Origin: Streptomyces albospinus
GTDB lineage: Bacteria; Actinomycetota; Actinomycetes; Streptomycetales; Streptomycetaceae
Direction of reading: 5' to 3'
Length of the DNA stretch: 64,000 bases
Assembly (NCBI RefSeq): GCF_014648695.1
Contig: NZ_BMRP01000001.1
Span: 525,874 to 589,873, forward strand
Numbering within the stretch: the first letter of the stretch is position 1; every line of letters starts with the position of its first letter. Shown here in pieces: positions 36,673-46,351 of the stretch. The position numbers were made by a program, and so were the translations under genes. Under the pieces are notes generated by a model that saw nothing but the letters and a program-made list of their open reading frames with translations, was not told where the DNA came from and searched no databases.

Positions 36673-36841
36673 GGGGGCGGACTCCTTTGTCTGCTCGTGG
36701 TGGACGGTGGAGCAAGTCGGGCAGGAGGGGTGTTTCCGTCCCGACTGTCGAGCGTAACCCGCTCGGGCGGTGCTGCCGCCGGACGTCAGGCGTCGGGCGG
36801 ATGTCAGCGGGAAAAACGGAGGAATCCGGGCAGCAGGGCAC

Positions 36842-36872
36842 GAGCCCGGGGCCGAAGGCCGGCCCCGGGCTC
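36842..36872 (-). terminator. Hairpin between glyA and sdaA
   Basis: GAGCCCGGGGCC and GGCCCCGGGCTC form a perfect 12-bp stem with a 7-nt loop about 55 nt after the glyA stop. sdaA therefore probably has its own promoter in the 36,673-36,840 stretch or relies on read-through. Confidence 0.75.
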
Positions 36873-36927
36873 GCCGCCCGCTTCGTCCCGGCCCGCGAAC
36901 GGGCCGGCCCTCACGTCATGAGACGCG

Positions 36928-38187
36928 TCACAGGGACGGGTAGAGGGGGTACTTCTCGGCCAGGGCCGTGACCCGGGCCGAGAGGGCGTCGCGGTCGTAG
37001 GTGGGCTTGAGGGCTTCGGCGATGATGTCGGCGACCTCGCGGAAGTCGTCGGCCTGGAAGCCGCGGGTGGCCAGCGCGGGGGTGCCGATGCGCAGGCCGG
37101 AGGTGATCATCGGGGGGCGGGGGTCGTTGGGGATGGCGTTGCGGTTGACGGTGATGCCGACCTCGTGGAGGCGGTCCTCGGCCTGCTGACCGTCGAGCTC
37201 GGAGTCGCGCAGGTCGACCAGGACGAGGTGGACGTCGGTGCCGCCGGACAGGACGGAGACGCCGTGTGCGGTGACGTCGTCCTGGATGAGACGTTCGGCG
37301 AGGATCTTGGCGCCTTCCAGGGTGCGCTGCTGGCGCTCCTTGAACTCCTCCGAGGCGGCGACCTTGAAGGAGACGGCCTTGGCGGCGATGACGTGCTCCA
37401 GGGGGCCGCCCTGCTGGCCGGGGAAGACCGCGGAGTTGATCTTCTTGGCGAGTTCGGCGGTGGAGAGGATGACGCCGCCGCGGGGGCCACCGAGGGTCTT
37501 GTGGGTGGTGGTGGTCACGACGTGGGCGTGGGGGATGGGCGAGGGGTGCAGGCCCGCGGCGACGAGGCCGGCGAAGTGGGCCATGTCGACCATGAGGTAG
37601 GCGCCGACCTCGTCCGCGATACGGCGGAAGGCGGCGAAGTCGAGCTGGCGCGGGTAGGCGGACCAGCCGGCGACGATGAGCTTGGGGCGGTGCTCCTTGG
37701 CGAGGCGCTCGACCTCGTCCATGTCGACGAGGTTGGTCTTCTCGTCGACGTGGTAGGGGACGACGTTGTAGAGCTTGCCGCTGAAGTTGATCTTCATGCC
37801 GTGGGTGAGGTGTCCACCGTGGGCGAGGTTGAGGCCCAGGATGGTGTCGCCCGGCTTGATCAGCGCGAACATGGCGGCGGCGTTGGCCTGTGCGCCGGAG
37901 TGCGGCTGGACGTTGGCGGCCTCGGCGCCGAAGAGGGCCTTGATGCGGTCGATGGCGATCTGTTCGACGACGTCGACGTGTTCGCAGCCGCCGTAGTAGC
38001 GGCGGCCGGGGTAGCCCTCGGCGTACTTGTTGGTGAGGACGGAGCCCTGGGCCTCCATGACGGCTACCGGAGCGAAGTTCTCCGAGGCGATCATTTCGAG
38101 GGTGGACTGCTGGCGGTGCAGCTCGGCGTCGACGGCGGCGGCGACGTCGGGGTCGAGCTCATGGAGGGAGCTGTTGAGAAGCGACAT
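36928..38187 (-). CDS. glyA: Serine hydroxymethyltransferase
   Basis: This 419-aa PLP enzyme interconverts glycine plus methylene-tetrahydrofolate with serine. Hallmarks are the N-terminal [19 protein letters not shown] (about residues 33-51), [20 protein letters not shown] and the PLP-Lys segment [16 protein letters not shown] (about 222-237). It ends [13 protein letters not shown] then a short tail. In this riboswitch-controlled series it uses the one-carbon unit released by the glycine cleavage system to make serine, which SdaA then deaminates. The ATG has AGGAAGAAC upstream. Confidence 0.98.
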   Translation of the reverse strand: MSLLNSSLHELDPDVAAAVDAELHRQQSTLEMIASENFAPVAVMEAQGSVLTNKYAEGYPGRRYYGGCEHVDVVEQIAIDRIKALFGAEAANVQPHSGAQANAAAMFALIKPGDTILGLNLAHGGHLTHGMKINFSGKLYNVVPYHVDEKTNLVDMDEVERLAKEHRPKLIVAGWSAYPRQLDFAAFRRIADEVGAYLMVDMAHFAGLVAAGLHPSPIPHAHVVTTTTHKTLGGPRGGVILSTAELAKKINSAVFPGQQGGPLEHVIAAKAVSFKVAASEEFKERQQRTLEGAKILAERLIQDDVTAHGVSVLSGGTDVHLVLVDLRDSELDGQQAEDRLHEVGITVNRNAIPNDPRPPMITSGLRIGTPALATRGFQADDFREVADIIAEALKPTYDRDALSARVTALAEKYPLYPSL

Positions 38188-38238
38188 GAGTTCTTCCTGG
38201 AGGATCGGGAGGGGTGCGAAGCTCCGGCAGGGGCGGGC

Positions 38239-38616
38239 TCAGCCGGCGGTGAAGGCGGTGTACTCGTCGGCCGTGAGCAGGTCCTCCGGCTCACCGGTGA
38301 TCTTCACCTTGAACAGCCAACCGCCTTCGAACGGGGCGGAGTTCACCAGCGAGGGGTCGCTCGCGACGTCCTCGTTGACCTCCGTGATCTCGCCGTCGAC
38401 GGGCGCGTAGAGATCGCTGACCGACTTGGTCGACTCCAGCTCACCGCAGGACTCGCCTGCCGTGACCGTGGCGCCGACCTCCGGGAGCTGCACGAAGACG
38501 ACGTCGCCGAGCGCGTTCGCCGCGTGCTCGGTGATGCCGACCGTCGAGACGCCGTCCTCGGCGGCCGACAGCCACTCGTGCTCCTTGCTGTAGCGCAGCT
38601 GCTGGGGGTTGTCCAT
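38239..38616 (-). CDS. gcvH: Glycine cleavage system H protein
   Basis: This 125-aa lipoyl carrier protein shuttles the aminomethyl group between the P, T and L proteins. The lipoylated Lys lies in [15 protein letters not shown] (about residues 59-73). The fold matches H proteins from YSKEHEWLS to the end, [12 protein letters not shown]. The ATG has AGGAGA upstream. The P protein gene is not in this window and must be elsewhere. Confidence 0.97.
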   Translation of the reverse strand: MDNPQQLRYSKEHEWLSAAEDGVSTVGITEHAANALGDVVFVQLPEVGATVTAGESCGELESTKSVSDLYAPVDGEITEVNEDVASDPSLVNSAPFEGGWLFKVKITGEPEDLLTADEYTAFTAG

Positions 38617-38763
38617 GGTTCGATTCTCCTGTACGCGGGGGTGTGGTCGTGAAGGGGGTCGCCCCCGGCGGGGCCGGGGCGCGGGTCGTGCCGTGGGAGG
38701 CGCGGCGGCGCACCGCTGCCGCGTCCACGGTCGATGAACCGTTACTGCGGCGGCGGCCGACCG

Positions 38764-39891
38764 CTACTTCTGCCGCTTGTAGAAGGGCAGCGCGACGACC
38801 TCGTACGGCTCATGGCTGCCACGGATGTCCACCCGGACGCCCTCGGTGCCCGGCGCGGCGTGGGCCGCGTCGACGTACGCGATGGCGATCGGCTTGCCGA
38901 GGGTGGGGGAGGGCGCCCCCGAGGTCACCTCGCCGATGACCGTGCCGTCGGCCGCGACGACCGGGTATCCGGCGCGCGGCACCCGGCGGCCCTCGGCGAT
39001 CAGGCCGACCAGCTTGCGCGGCGGTGCGGTCTCGGCGCGCTCGGCCGCCTGCGCCAGCGCGGCGCGGCCCACGAAGTCCCCGCCGTTGGTGGTCTTATCG
39101 AACTTCACCACCCGGCCCAGACCGGCGTCGAACGGCGTGGTGGCGGAGGTCAGCTCGTGCCCGTAGAGCGGCATGCCGGCCTCCAGGCGCAGGGTGTCGC
39201 GGCAGGACAGCCCGCAGGGGACCAGGCCCACGGAGGCGCCGGCCTCGGTCAGCGCCTCCCAGAGGGCGACCGCGTCCGCCGGCCGGACGAACAGCTCGAA
39301 GCCGTCCTCGCCGGTGTATCCGGTGCGGGCGATCAGCGCGTCCACGCCGGCGACCTTGCCGGGCAGGCCCGCGTAGTACTTCAGCCCGTCCAGGTCGGCG
39401 TCGGTCAGCCCCTTGAGGATGCCGGGGGACTCCGGGCCCTGCACCGCGATCAGCGCATAGGCGTCGCGGTCGTCGCGGATCGCGGCGTCGAACCCGCCGG
39501 CCCGCTCGGTCAGCGCGTCCAGCACCACCTGGGCGTTGGAGGCGTTGGCGACGACCATGTACTCCTGGTCGGCGAGCCGGTAGACGATCAGGTCGTCGAG
39601 GATGCCGCCGTCGGGCGCGCAGATCATGGTGTAGCGGGCCCGTCCGGTGGCGACGCCGCCGATGTTGCCGACCAGCGCGTAGTCGAGGAGGTCGGCGGCC
39701 CGCGGGCCGGTGACGGTGATCTCGCCCATGTGGGAGAGGTCGAAGAGGCCGGCGCGGGTGCGGACGGCGACGTGCTCGTCGCGCTCGCTGCTGTAGCGCA
39801 GCGGCATGTCCCAGCCGGCGAAGTCGGTCATGGTCGCGCCGAGCGCGCGATGGGTGGCATCCAGCGCGGTGCGGCGGGGGGCTTCAGTCAT
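38764..39891 (-). CDS. gcvT: Glycine cleavage system T protein (aminomethyltransferase)
   Basis: This 375-aa tetrahydrofolate-dependent enzyme releases ammonia from the aminomethyl-H protein and makes 5,10-methylene-THF. Family features are MTDFAGWDMPLRYSSERDEH (about residues 22-41), LFDLSHMGEITVTGP, YTGEDGFELFV (about 198-208) and the C-terminal domain with GYPVVAADGTVIGEVTSG. ATG 39891 was chosen for its GGGAG site. It is the first gene after the tandem glycine riboswitch, and 147 nt separate it from gcvH. Confidence 0.97.
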   Translation of the reverse strand: MTEAPRRTALDATHRALGATMTDFAGWDMPLRYSSERDEHVAVRTRAGLFDLSHMGEITVTGPRAADLLDYALVGNIGGVATGRARYTMICAPDGGILDDLIVYRLADQEYMVVANASNAQVVLDALTERAGGFDAAIRDDRDAYALIAVQGPESPGILKGLTDADLDGLKYYAGLPGKVAGVDALIARTGYTGEDGFELFVRPADAVALWEALTEAGASVGLVPCGLSCRDTLRLEAGMPLYGHELTSATTPFDAGLGRVVKFDKTTNGGDFVGRAALAQAAERAETAPPRKLVGLIAEGRRVPRAGYPVVAADGTVIGEVTSGAPSPTLGKPIAIAYVDAAHAAPGTEGVRVDIRGSHEPYEVVALPFYKRQK

Positions 39892-39923
39892 CGTTCCGGG
39901 CTCCCAGGCATGGGTGACAAGAC

Positions 39924-40128
39924 GGTCTCCCCATCTGTCATCGGAACCTGAGAGGTTCACCGGGATCCCGCGAACGGACCCGGTTTGCACCTTGGGTGGA
40001 GCCGCACCTGCAACCGGGCAGTGGCTCGCTTTTCAGATCTGCCTCGCCCGCGCGGTATAGGGGCCTGAGAGATTCAAGGGAGGACTTGCTCCTTCGGCGC
40101 CCCGCCGTGGTGGCCGGGGACTCTCCCG
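39924..40128 (-). ncRNA. Tandem glycine riboswitch upstream of gcvT
   Basis: On the minus strand the leader contains GGGAGAGTCCCC, GCCGAAGGAGCAAGTCCTCC and CTCTCAGGCCCC. This is the glycine aptamer core of the first unit. GAACCTCTCAGGTTCCG and ACAGATGGGGAGACC complete the second aptamer. The two lie head to tail some 32 nt upstream of the gcvT start. Glycine riboswitches before gcvT are known as ON switches, including in Streptomyces griseus, so glycine excess should induce this operon. Confidence 0.93.
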
Positions 40129-40130
40129 CG

Positions 40131-40470
40131 CGGGTTCAAACGGCCGGTATGGAGTTGGCAGTGCACGAGTGACCAGAGGTGTGCCCGTGGCGGCCACATC
40201 ATTGCACGGGATCGCCGGATAAAGGAGCCCTGGTCGCCGCCCCGTTCCGACCGGCTCCGCACGGCCGCCCGCGCGCCGCCGGAACCCGTCGCGTCCGCCG
40301 CGCCGCCGGCGGCAGCCGGTGGCCGTCGACCCGGTGCGCCGTCACCCTCGCGCCCGCCACCTCGTCGGATCGGGTATTCGCCTTGAGGGACATTGCCTTT
40401 TCTTGACACTCTGCGGATGCGGCTCCGGTCCCGAACCGGAGCCGGAACCGGCCGGGGAGGGGCGATCACG
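40131..40470. other. Divergent spacer between the glycine riboswitch and the P-loop ATPase
   Basis: About 340 nt contains the promoter of the gcvT transcript and of the plus-strand ATPase gene. A G/C-rich stretch has no recognisable gene on either strand and no clear palindromic operator. Confidence 0.4.
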
Positions 40471-41181
40471 GTGCACAGGGAAGCGGCATACGCGGCCACT
40501 TCGGGCAGGGCGCCCGCGGACCAGGCGGACGCCGCCTCCGGGACCCGGCGCCGACCGCCGTCCGCCCCGCGGCCCGGCCGCCGCCCCCGGATCACCGACC
40601 TCCGGGGCGCCCGCCCGGCCCGCCGCACCGCCGAACTCCGCTTCCCGCCCGGCGATCTGGTCGTGGTCTCCGGTCTGCCGGGCAGCGGCAAGAGCACCCT
40701 GATGCGGCGCCTGGTGCCGCCGCTGGACGCGTGCGGCGCCGCGGTGCACCGCATCGACTCCCAGGACGCCCGGGAGCGCTGGGAGGGCGGCCGGCTGCGC
40801 CGGCTGCCGTACGGCCTGTACCGCCCGCTGGTCCGCGCGGCGCACTATCTCGCGCTGCGCCGGGCGCTGCGCTCCGGCGGCAGCGTGGTGGTGCACGACT
40901 GCGGGACGCTGGCGTGGGTGCGCCGCTGGATCTCCCGGGTGGCCCGGCGCCGCGGCCGGGGGCTGCACCTGGTGCTGCTCGACGTGCCGCCGGAGGTGGC
41001 GCTGACCGGTCAGCGGGCGCGCGGGCGCGGGGTGTCCTGGTACGCGTTCGCCCGCCACCGCAGGGCGGTACGGCGGCTGGTGGGTCGGGCGGAGGACGAC
41101 CGGCTGCCGGACGGCTTCGGCTCCGCGGTGCTGCTGGACCGCCGGGCGGCCGGCGCGCTGGAGGCGGTCAGCTTCGGCTGA
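40471..41181 (+). CDS. AAA-family P-loop ATPase/kinase-like protein
   Basis: This 236-aa protein has a Walker A motif VVSGLPGSGKSTLMRRL (about residues 64-80), RIDSQDARERW and VVVHDCGTLAWVRRW as a Walker-B-like segment. LDVPPEVALTGQRARGRGVS resembles the lid region of small nucleoside or polynucleotide kinases (zeta-toxin/APS-kinase-like fold). The GTG at 40471 has GGGGAGGGG upstream, and the ATG at 40417 and the frame start at 40393 are weaker. The N-terminal 45 residues are Arg/Ala/Pro-rich. The substrate is unknown. Confidence 0.8.
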   Translation: MHREAAYAATSGRAPADQADAASGTRRRPPSAPRPGRRPRITDLRGARPARRTAELRFPPGDLVVVSGLPGSGKSTLMRRLVPPLDACGAAVHRIDSQDARERWEGGRLRRLPYGLYRPLVRAAHYLALRRALRSGGSVVVHDCGTLAWVRRWISRVARRRGRGLHLVLLDVPPEVALTGQRARGRGVSWYAFARHRRAVRRLVGRAEDDRLPDGFGSAVLLDRRAAGALEAVSFG

Positions 41182-41307
41182 CGGGCGGGCGGCGCCGCGT
41201 ACGGACGATTCCCGACTCGCTCCTGTGTGCGGCTCCGGCTTCGGCCCTTCCCCTGCCTCCCGCTAGTGTCTTTGGCCAGATGGCGCGGTCGGCAATGGGT
41301 GGGTGAC

Positions 41308-42150
41308 ATGGACTATCCGGACAACTATCCGGGGAACTTTCCGGTGCAGGGGGACTTCCCGGACCACGGGATACCGCAGCTGGCCTGGCCGGCGAACGAG
41401 CTCGAAGAGGTGCTGGCCGCATCGGTCGGGCATCCGGAGGCGGGCGGCCGGATCGTCGAGGTGCTGGGCCGCAGCCGGGTGTGGGTGCCGCTGCCCAAGG
41501 GCGGCGGCCCGGAGAGCGCCGGCTTCGGGGCGGCCGGTCTCGATGTGCCGACCGTGGAGATCGCCGGGGCGGCGTACGTCCCGGTCTTCAGCTCCGAGCA
41601 GGAATTCATGAAGGTCGCCGGGGCGCATATGAGCTTCACCGTCGCGCCCGCCCGGGAGTTCGCCCGCGGGCTGCCGCCGCTGGTGGGTATCGCGGTCAAC
41701 CCCGACGGCACGGTCGGCGTCCCGCTGCCGCCGCCCGCGGTGGCCGAACTGTGCCGTGCCGGGCGCGCGGAGGCGGACGGCGGTCTGCCCAGCGGCGCCC
41801 GGGTGCGGCTCTTCGAGCCGGACTGGCAGGACGAGCCGGTGGACTTCCTCGCCGCGGCCGGACTGGAGTTCTCCGGTGCCGGATTTGTCCTGACTGCCCG
41901 GCGTGCCCTGGCAAGTGTCGAGGGCGACACGCCCGCGCTGTTCGTCGGTGTGCAACTCGACGTGCCCGCCGAGCGGCTGCACGACGGCAGCGCCCGCGCG
42001 CAGGTGCTGACGGCCCTCGGACGGGCGCTCGGTGCGGTGCCGGTGCCCTGGTCCGTACAGCTCGTCCTGCTCGACATCGCCCAGGGGGATCCGGTCGCCG
42101 ACCGGATGCTGGAGCGCGTGCGGCCCTTCTACTCTCGGGACCACTCGTAA
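41308..42150 (+). CDS. SseB-family protein (enhanced serine sensitivity), first copy
   Basis: This 280-aa protein has an SseB N-terminal-type domain (about residues 30-150: NELEEVLAASVGHPEAGGRI then VPVFSSEQEFMKV). The C-terminal SseB-like domain includes VPWSVQLVLLDIAQGDPVAD. E. coli SseB affects serine sensitivity and the molecular role is unknown. The start is fixed by a GGGTGGGTGAC site before MDYPDNY. It is followed 62 nt later by a related gene. The position close to the glycine/serine genes is suggestive, but no biochemical link is shown by the sequence. Confidence 0.85.
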   Translation: MDYPDNYPGNFPVQGDFPDHGIPQLAWPANELEEVLAASVGHPEAGGRIVEVLGRSRVWVPLPKGGGPESAGFGAAGLDVPTVEIAGAAYVPVFSSEQEFMKVAGAHMSFTVAPAREFARGLPPLVGIAVNPDGTVGVPLPPPAVAELCRAGRAEADGGLPSGARVRLFEPDWQDEPVDFLAAAGLEFSGAGFVLTARRALASVEGDTPALFVGVQLDVPAERLHDGSARAQVLTALGRALGAVPVPWSVQLVLLDIAQGDPVADRMLERVRPFYSRDHS

Positions 42151-42212
42151 GCTGGTTGGATGACGGGCGGGCGCACCCTCACGTGCCCTGCTGAGAGAAG
42201 GGACGGGACCAC

Positions 42213-43004
42213 GTGAGCGCGGGTGCGCATCAGGGGGCCGCGGCGGCCGGCCAGGTCGAGCAGATGCTGCAACAGGTCTCGCCCGGCCGCTACGACGCCT
42301 ACGAGGCGCTGTTGCACGCGCTCGCCCAGGGCCAGGTCTGGATGCTCCTCTGGCACGGCCGGGCCGGGATGCCCGACGCCCAGTACGGGAACATGGAGGT
42401 CGACGGGCTGGGCTACGCCCCCTGCGTGACCTCCGCCGCCGAACTCGCCGCCTCCGGCTGGAACCGCGACCACGAGCTCGTCACCGGCCCGGAGATCGCC
42501 GCCTCCCTCTTCCCCGACCGCTGGGGGCTGTGGCTGAACCCGCACGCTCCCGGCGGTGGTGTCGGTGTCCCCTGGCTCGATCTGCGGCGGATCGCCGGCG
42601 GCCTCGACCGGCTGCCCGCCGGGCCGCTGCGGATCTCCGAACCGGTCGTCGACATCCCGCAGTTCTACGCCCTGCTCGCCCAGAACGCCCACCGCACGCC
42701 CGCCGTGCGGTCGTTGCGTCGGGCCTGGGTGCAGCCCGCCCTCGGTGCCCCGTATCTGGCGATCGGGCTGGACCTGTACGACACCGGCCAGCCTGCGGTG
42801 GATTCGGTGCGGTTGATGATCCAGCAGTCGATGGGCGCTGTTCCGGATGGTCTGCCCGTTTCGACCGTCGCGATGAACGACGAGTACGACCCGGTCGGCA
42901 TGTGGATGCGGGCGTCCGCGCGCCCCTTCTTCGACCGCGACGGCTATGCCCAGCCGCCCGCTCCGGGACCTTCCTACGGTTACGGATACCCGCGTCCCTA
43001 CTGA
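42213..43004 (+). CDS. SseB-family protein, second copy
   Basis: This 263-aa protein is related in layout to the previous gene. Its N-domain is LLHALAQGQVWMLLWHGRAG and its C-domain includes GAPYLAIGLDLYDTGQPAVD then SVRLMIQQSMGAVPDGLPVS. It ends in a Tyr/Gly/Pro-rich tail (PSYGYGYPRPY). The GTG has GAGAAGGGACGGG upstream. It probably forms a two-gene operon with the first SseB-type gene. Confidence 0.82.
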   Translation: MSAGAHQGAAAAGQVEQMLQQVSPGRYDAYEALLHALAQGQVWMLLWHGRAGMPDAQYGNMEVDGLGYAPCVTSAAELAASGWNRDHELVTGPEIAASLFPDRWGLWLNPHAPGGGVGVPWLDLRRIAGGLDRLPAGPLRISEPVVDIPQFYALLAQNAHRTPAVRSLRRAWVQPALGAPYLAIGLDLYDTGQPAVDSVRLMIQQSMGAVPDGLPVSTVAMNDEYDPVGMWMRASARPFFDRDGYAQPPAPGPSYGYGYPRPY

Positions 43005-43447
43005 CGCCGGCGGGCGTCCCCGGCGCCGCGACCGGCTGCCGTACGTGGCCTGAATTCCCCCTGCCTGTACGCCAGTTAAGCCCCTTTCGCGCCCCCGTTC
43101 GGTCCGGTCAGCCCGCACCGTTGTTCGTATAACGGAAGGTCGTGGCTCAGATCACGGTTGTGCATCCATTCCCTACGGGGGCTGGTGAGTGATCGCCGGT
43201 CGGATGAAGACTCCGGCGGCACAGGGCCTCGGTCCCTTGTACGAGCGTCACCTCTGAACGGCAACGCAGCATCTTTGCGCCACCGCAGCACCTCTGATCC
43301 ACCGCACTACCTCTGATCTTCCGTTGAGTGAACGCCCCTTATGTCATGACGAATTGGCATCGGGGGAAGAGTCAGTGATGGGAAACCGGGCCGCTACCGC
43401 GGCGGGCACCGGCCGGCCACCGCCGGCCGAGAGGGGTCAAGGGCACC
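43005..43447. other. Intergenic control region of the oligopeptide transporter
   Basis: 443 nt with no supportable gene. It contains short direct repeats (listed separately) and an AT-richer stretch 43,335-43,360 (CCTTATGTCATGACGAATTGG area) that is the likely promoter of the ABC operon. Confidence 0.45.
43280..43317. repeat. 19-bp tandem direct repeat upstream of the ABC operon
   Basis: CCACCGCAGCACCTCTGAT is followed at once by CCACCGCACTACCTCTGAT (2 mismatches), and a third ACCTCTGA lies at 43249-43256. The 19-bp period is near two helical turns, so a regulator could bind the copies on one face. Confidence 0.65.
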
Positions 43448-44446
43448 GTGACCGCACCGATCGAGACCACCGGGGCAGCTGCGCAGGCGCAGCCGGAAGC
43501 GGTGCTGGAGGGCGTGGAGAGCAAGCGGATCGAGGGGCGCTCGCTCGGTCAGATCGCCTGGCTGCGCTTCCGCCGCGACAAGGTCGCCGTGGCGGGTGCC
43601 GTCGTCGTCGTCCTGCTCGTCCTGATCGCCGCGCTCTCCCGTCCCCTCCAGGCGCTCTTCGGACTCGACCCGAACCTGCCGCACCCGGACCTGATCGACT
43701 CCAACACCACGCTCCCCAAAGGGGACTTCGGCGGGATGAGCGGCGACCACCTGCTCGGGGTGGACCCCAAGTTCGGCCGCGATCTGCTCGCCCGGATCCT
43801 GGAGGGCTCCTGGGTGTCGCTGCTGGTGGCGTTCGGCGCGACGCTGCTGTCGGTCGCCATCGGCAGTGTGCTCGGCGTCGTCGCCGGCTTCTACCGCGGC
43901 CGGGTGGACGCGTTCATCAGCCGGATGATGGACGTCTTCCTGGCCTTCCCGCTGCTGCTGTTCGCCATCGCGATCTCCGCCTCCCTCCAGGGCGGAGCGT
44001 TCGGCCTGCAAGGGCTGCCGCTGCACATCTCGGTGCTGATCTTCGTGATCGGCTTCTTCAACTGGCCGTACATGGGCCGGATCGTGCGTGCGCAGACGCT
44101 GTCGCTGCGCGAGCGGGAATTCGTCTCCGCGGCCCGCGGACTGGGCGCGCGCGGGCCGTTCATCCTCTTCCGGGAACTGCTGCCCAACCTGGTGGGGCCG
44201 ATCATCGTCTACTCGACGCTGCTGATCCCCTCCAACATCCTCTTCGAGGCGGCGCTGAGCTTCCTGGGCGTCGGTATCCAGCCACCCCAGTCCTCCTGGG
44301 GCGGCACGCTCACCCAGGCGGTCAAGTACTACGAGGTCGACCCCCAGTACATGATCGTCCCCGGCCTCGCGATCTTCGTCACCGTGCTCGCCTTCAACCT
44401 GCTCGGTGACGGACTGAGGGACGCACTCGACCCGCGCAGCCGCTGA
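43448..44446 (+). CDS. Oligopeptide ABC transporter permease (DppC/OppC-like)
   Basis: This 332-aa inner-membrane permease of the peptide/nickel importer family has transmembrane helices near residues 45-65, 130-155, 165-185, 198-215 and 285-310. The BPD motif is LSLREREFVSAARGLGARGP (about 219-238). Unusually it is the first gene of the operon, ahead of the binding protein, with the DppB-like permease third. The GTG start has GAGAGGGG upstream. With the next four genes it forms a complete importer. Confidence 0.95.
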   Translation: MTAPIETTGAAAQAQPEAVLEGVESKRIEGRSLGQIAWLRFRRDKVAVAGAVVVVLLVLIAALSRPLQALFGLDPNLPHPDLIDSNTTLPKGDFGGMSGDHLLGVDPKFGRDLLARILEGSWVSLLVAFGATLLSVAIGSVLGVVAGFYRGRVDAFISRMMDVFLAFPLLLFAIAISASLQGGAFGLQGLPLHISVLIFVIGFFNWPYMGRIVRAQTLSLREREFVSAARGLGARGPFILFRELLPNLVGPIIVYSTLLIPSNILFEAALSFLGVGIQPPQSSWGGTLTQAVKYYEVDPQYMIVPGLAIFVTVLAFNLLGDGLRDALDPRSR

Positions 44447-44524
44447 CGGCCGACGGGCTCCCGAACTGCACCACCGCCGTTTCGTAAGGACGTTTCACCA
44501 CGAACGAAGGGGATACCGACCATT

Positions 44525-46273
44525 ATGCGAAGGTCAGTTCCGGTCGCGGCTGTCGCGGCTCTCACCAGTGCGGGCCTTTTGCTGGCCGGCTGTAGCGGAA
44601 AGGGCTCCTCGGACAGCTCGGCCGAGGCCAACGCCGCCACCACGAGCGTCGTCAACGCCTCGGACGCGAAGGGGGGCACGGTCACCTACGCGATGAGCGA
44701 CGCCCCCGAGTCCTTCGACCCGGGCAACACCTACTACGCCTTCGTCTACAACTTCAGCCGCCTCTACGCCCGCCCGCTCACCACCTTCAAGCCGGGCCCC
44801 GGCACCAAGGGCGAGGAGCTGGCCCCGGACCTCGCCGAGTCGATGGGCAAGCCCAGCGACGGCGGCAAGACCTGGACGTACAAGATCCGCAAGGGCGTCA
44901 AGTACGAGGACGGCACGACGGTCACCTCCCAGGACGTGAAGTACGCCGTGGAGCGCAGCAACTTCGCGCGCGACATCCTCTCGCTGGGGCCGAACTACTT
45001 CCAGCAGTTCCTCCAGGACAACGACGGCGGCTACAAGGGGCCTTACAAGGACAAGAGCAAGGACGGGCTCAAGTCCATCGAGACCCCTGACCCGCAGACC
45101 ATCGTCTTCCACCTCAAGCAGCCGTTCGCCGAGTTCGACTACCTGGTGAGCGCCCCGCAGACCGCCCCGGTCCCGCAGGCCAAGGACAAGGGCGCGGACT
45201 ACACCAAGAGCGTGGTCTCCACCGGCTCGTACAAGTTCGAGAACTACCAGGAGGGCAAGCAGCTCACCCTGGTCCGCAATCCGAACTGGTCGGCGCGGAC
45301 CGACCCGCTGCGCAAGCAGCTGCCGGACAAGATCGTGCTCAACCTGAAGGTCGCCCAGTCGACCATCGACAAGGACCTCCAGTCCGGCAACACCCTGGTC
45401 GACATGGCCGGCCGCGGCGTCGACGGCCAGACCCAGGCCCAGCTGCTGACCGACCCGAAGCTCAAGGCCAGCACCGACAACGCGCTCGGCCAGCGCCTCG
45501 TCTACACGGCGCTCAACACCAAGGTCGCGCCGTTCGACAACGTCGAGTGCCGCAAGGCCGTCGAGTACGCCATCGACAAGAAGGCGGTGCAGACCGCGCT
45601 CGGCGGCCCGATCCGCGGTGAGATCGCCTCCACGGTCCTGCCGACGGACATCGCCGGCTACCAGAAGTACGACCTGTACCCGCAGAAGTACAGCGGCGAC
45701 AACCTGGACCTGACCGAGGCCAAGAAGCACTGGGCCAAGTGCGGTGCGGGCAACGTCAGCACCACGATCCTGGCCCGCAACGACCGCCAGGACGAGGTCG
45801 ACGCCGCCACCTCGGTCATCGGCTCGCTGAAGAAGATCGGCATCAACGCCAAGATCCAGTCGTACCCGACCAGCAAGTACTTCTCGGACTACGCCGGTGT
45901 CCCGGCGTTCAACAAGTCCAACAACGTCGGCCTGATCATGATGCAGTGGGGCGCCGACTTCCCGACCGGCTACGGCTACCTCCAGCAGATCCTCAACGGC
46001 AAGGCGATCAGCCAGTCCGGCAACTCCAACCTGTCCGAGCTGGACGATCCGGAGATCAACAACCTGCTCAACAGCGCCATCGCCAACACCGACAAGGGCG
46101 CCCGCGAGAAGGCGTACGCCGATATCGACAAAAAGGCGATGGAGCAGGCCGCGATCGTCCCGCTGACCTACTTCAAGGTCCTGATGTACCGCTCGCCCAA
46201 GGCCACCAACCTGGTGTCCACCTCGGCCTTCAGCGGTGAGTACGACTACCTCAACATCGGCGTCAAGAAGTAG
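44525..46273 (+). CDS. Oligopeptide-binding lipoprotein (SBP family 5)
   Basis: This 582-aa extracellular substrate-binding protein has signal lipobox LLAGC (Cys near residue 23). The family-5 fold starts GGTVTYAMSDAPESFDPGNT. It includes SSTGSYKFENYQEGKQLTLV-like conserved blocks around residue 235 and YADIDKKAMEQAAIVPLTYF near the end. It delivers peptides or other small solutes to the permeases encoded on both sides. The specificity is unknown. It is Lys-rich compared with its neighbours, as is common for secreted binding proteins. Confidence 0.96.
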   Translation: MRRSVPVAAVAALTSAGLLLAGCSGKGSSDSSAEANAATTSVVNASDAKGGTVTYAMSDAPESFDPGNTYYAFVYNFSRLYARPLTTFKPGPGTKGEELAPDLAESMGKPSDGGKTWTYKIRKGVKYEDGTTVTSQDVKYAVERSNFARDILSLGPNYFQQFLQDNDGGYKGPYKDKSKDGLKSIETPDPQTIVFHLKQPFAEFDYLVSAPQTAPVPQAKDKGADYTKSVVSTGSYKFENYQEGKQLTLVRNPNWSARTDPLRKQLPDKIVLNLKVAQSTIDKDLQSGNTLVDMAGRGVDGQTQAQLLTDPKLKASTDNALGQRLVYTALNTKVAPFDNVECRKAVEYAIDKKAVQTALGGPIRGEIASTVLPTDIAGYQKYDLYPQKYSGDNLDLTEAKKHWAKCGAGNVSTTILARNDRQDEVDAATSVIGSLKKIGINAKIQSYPTSKYFSDYAGVPAFNKSNNVGLIMMQWGADFPTGYGYLQQILNGKAISQSGNSNLSELDDPEINNLLNSAIANTDKGAREKAYADIDKKAMEQAAIVPLTYFKVLMYRSPKATNLVSTSAFSGEYDYLNIGVKK

Positions 46274-46351
46274 CAGCCCTGGAAGGCAGGTGAAGGCATT
46301 GGTGTCCGCGGGCCGGTCGCTCCCGGCCCGCGGCACCGGCGCCGCATCCCC

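Noticed and set aside
43280..43317. CRISPR-like repeats
   Set aside because: Only two to three short copies without spacers or cas genes.
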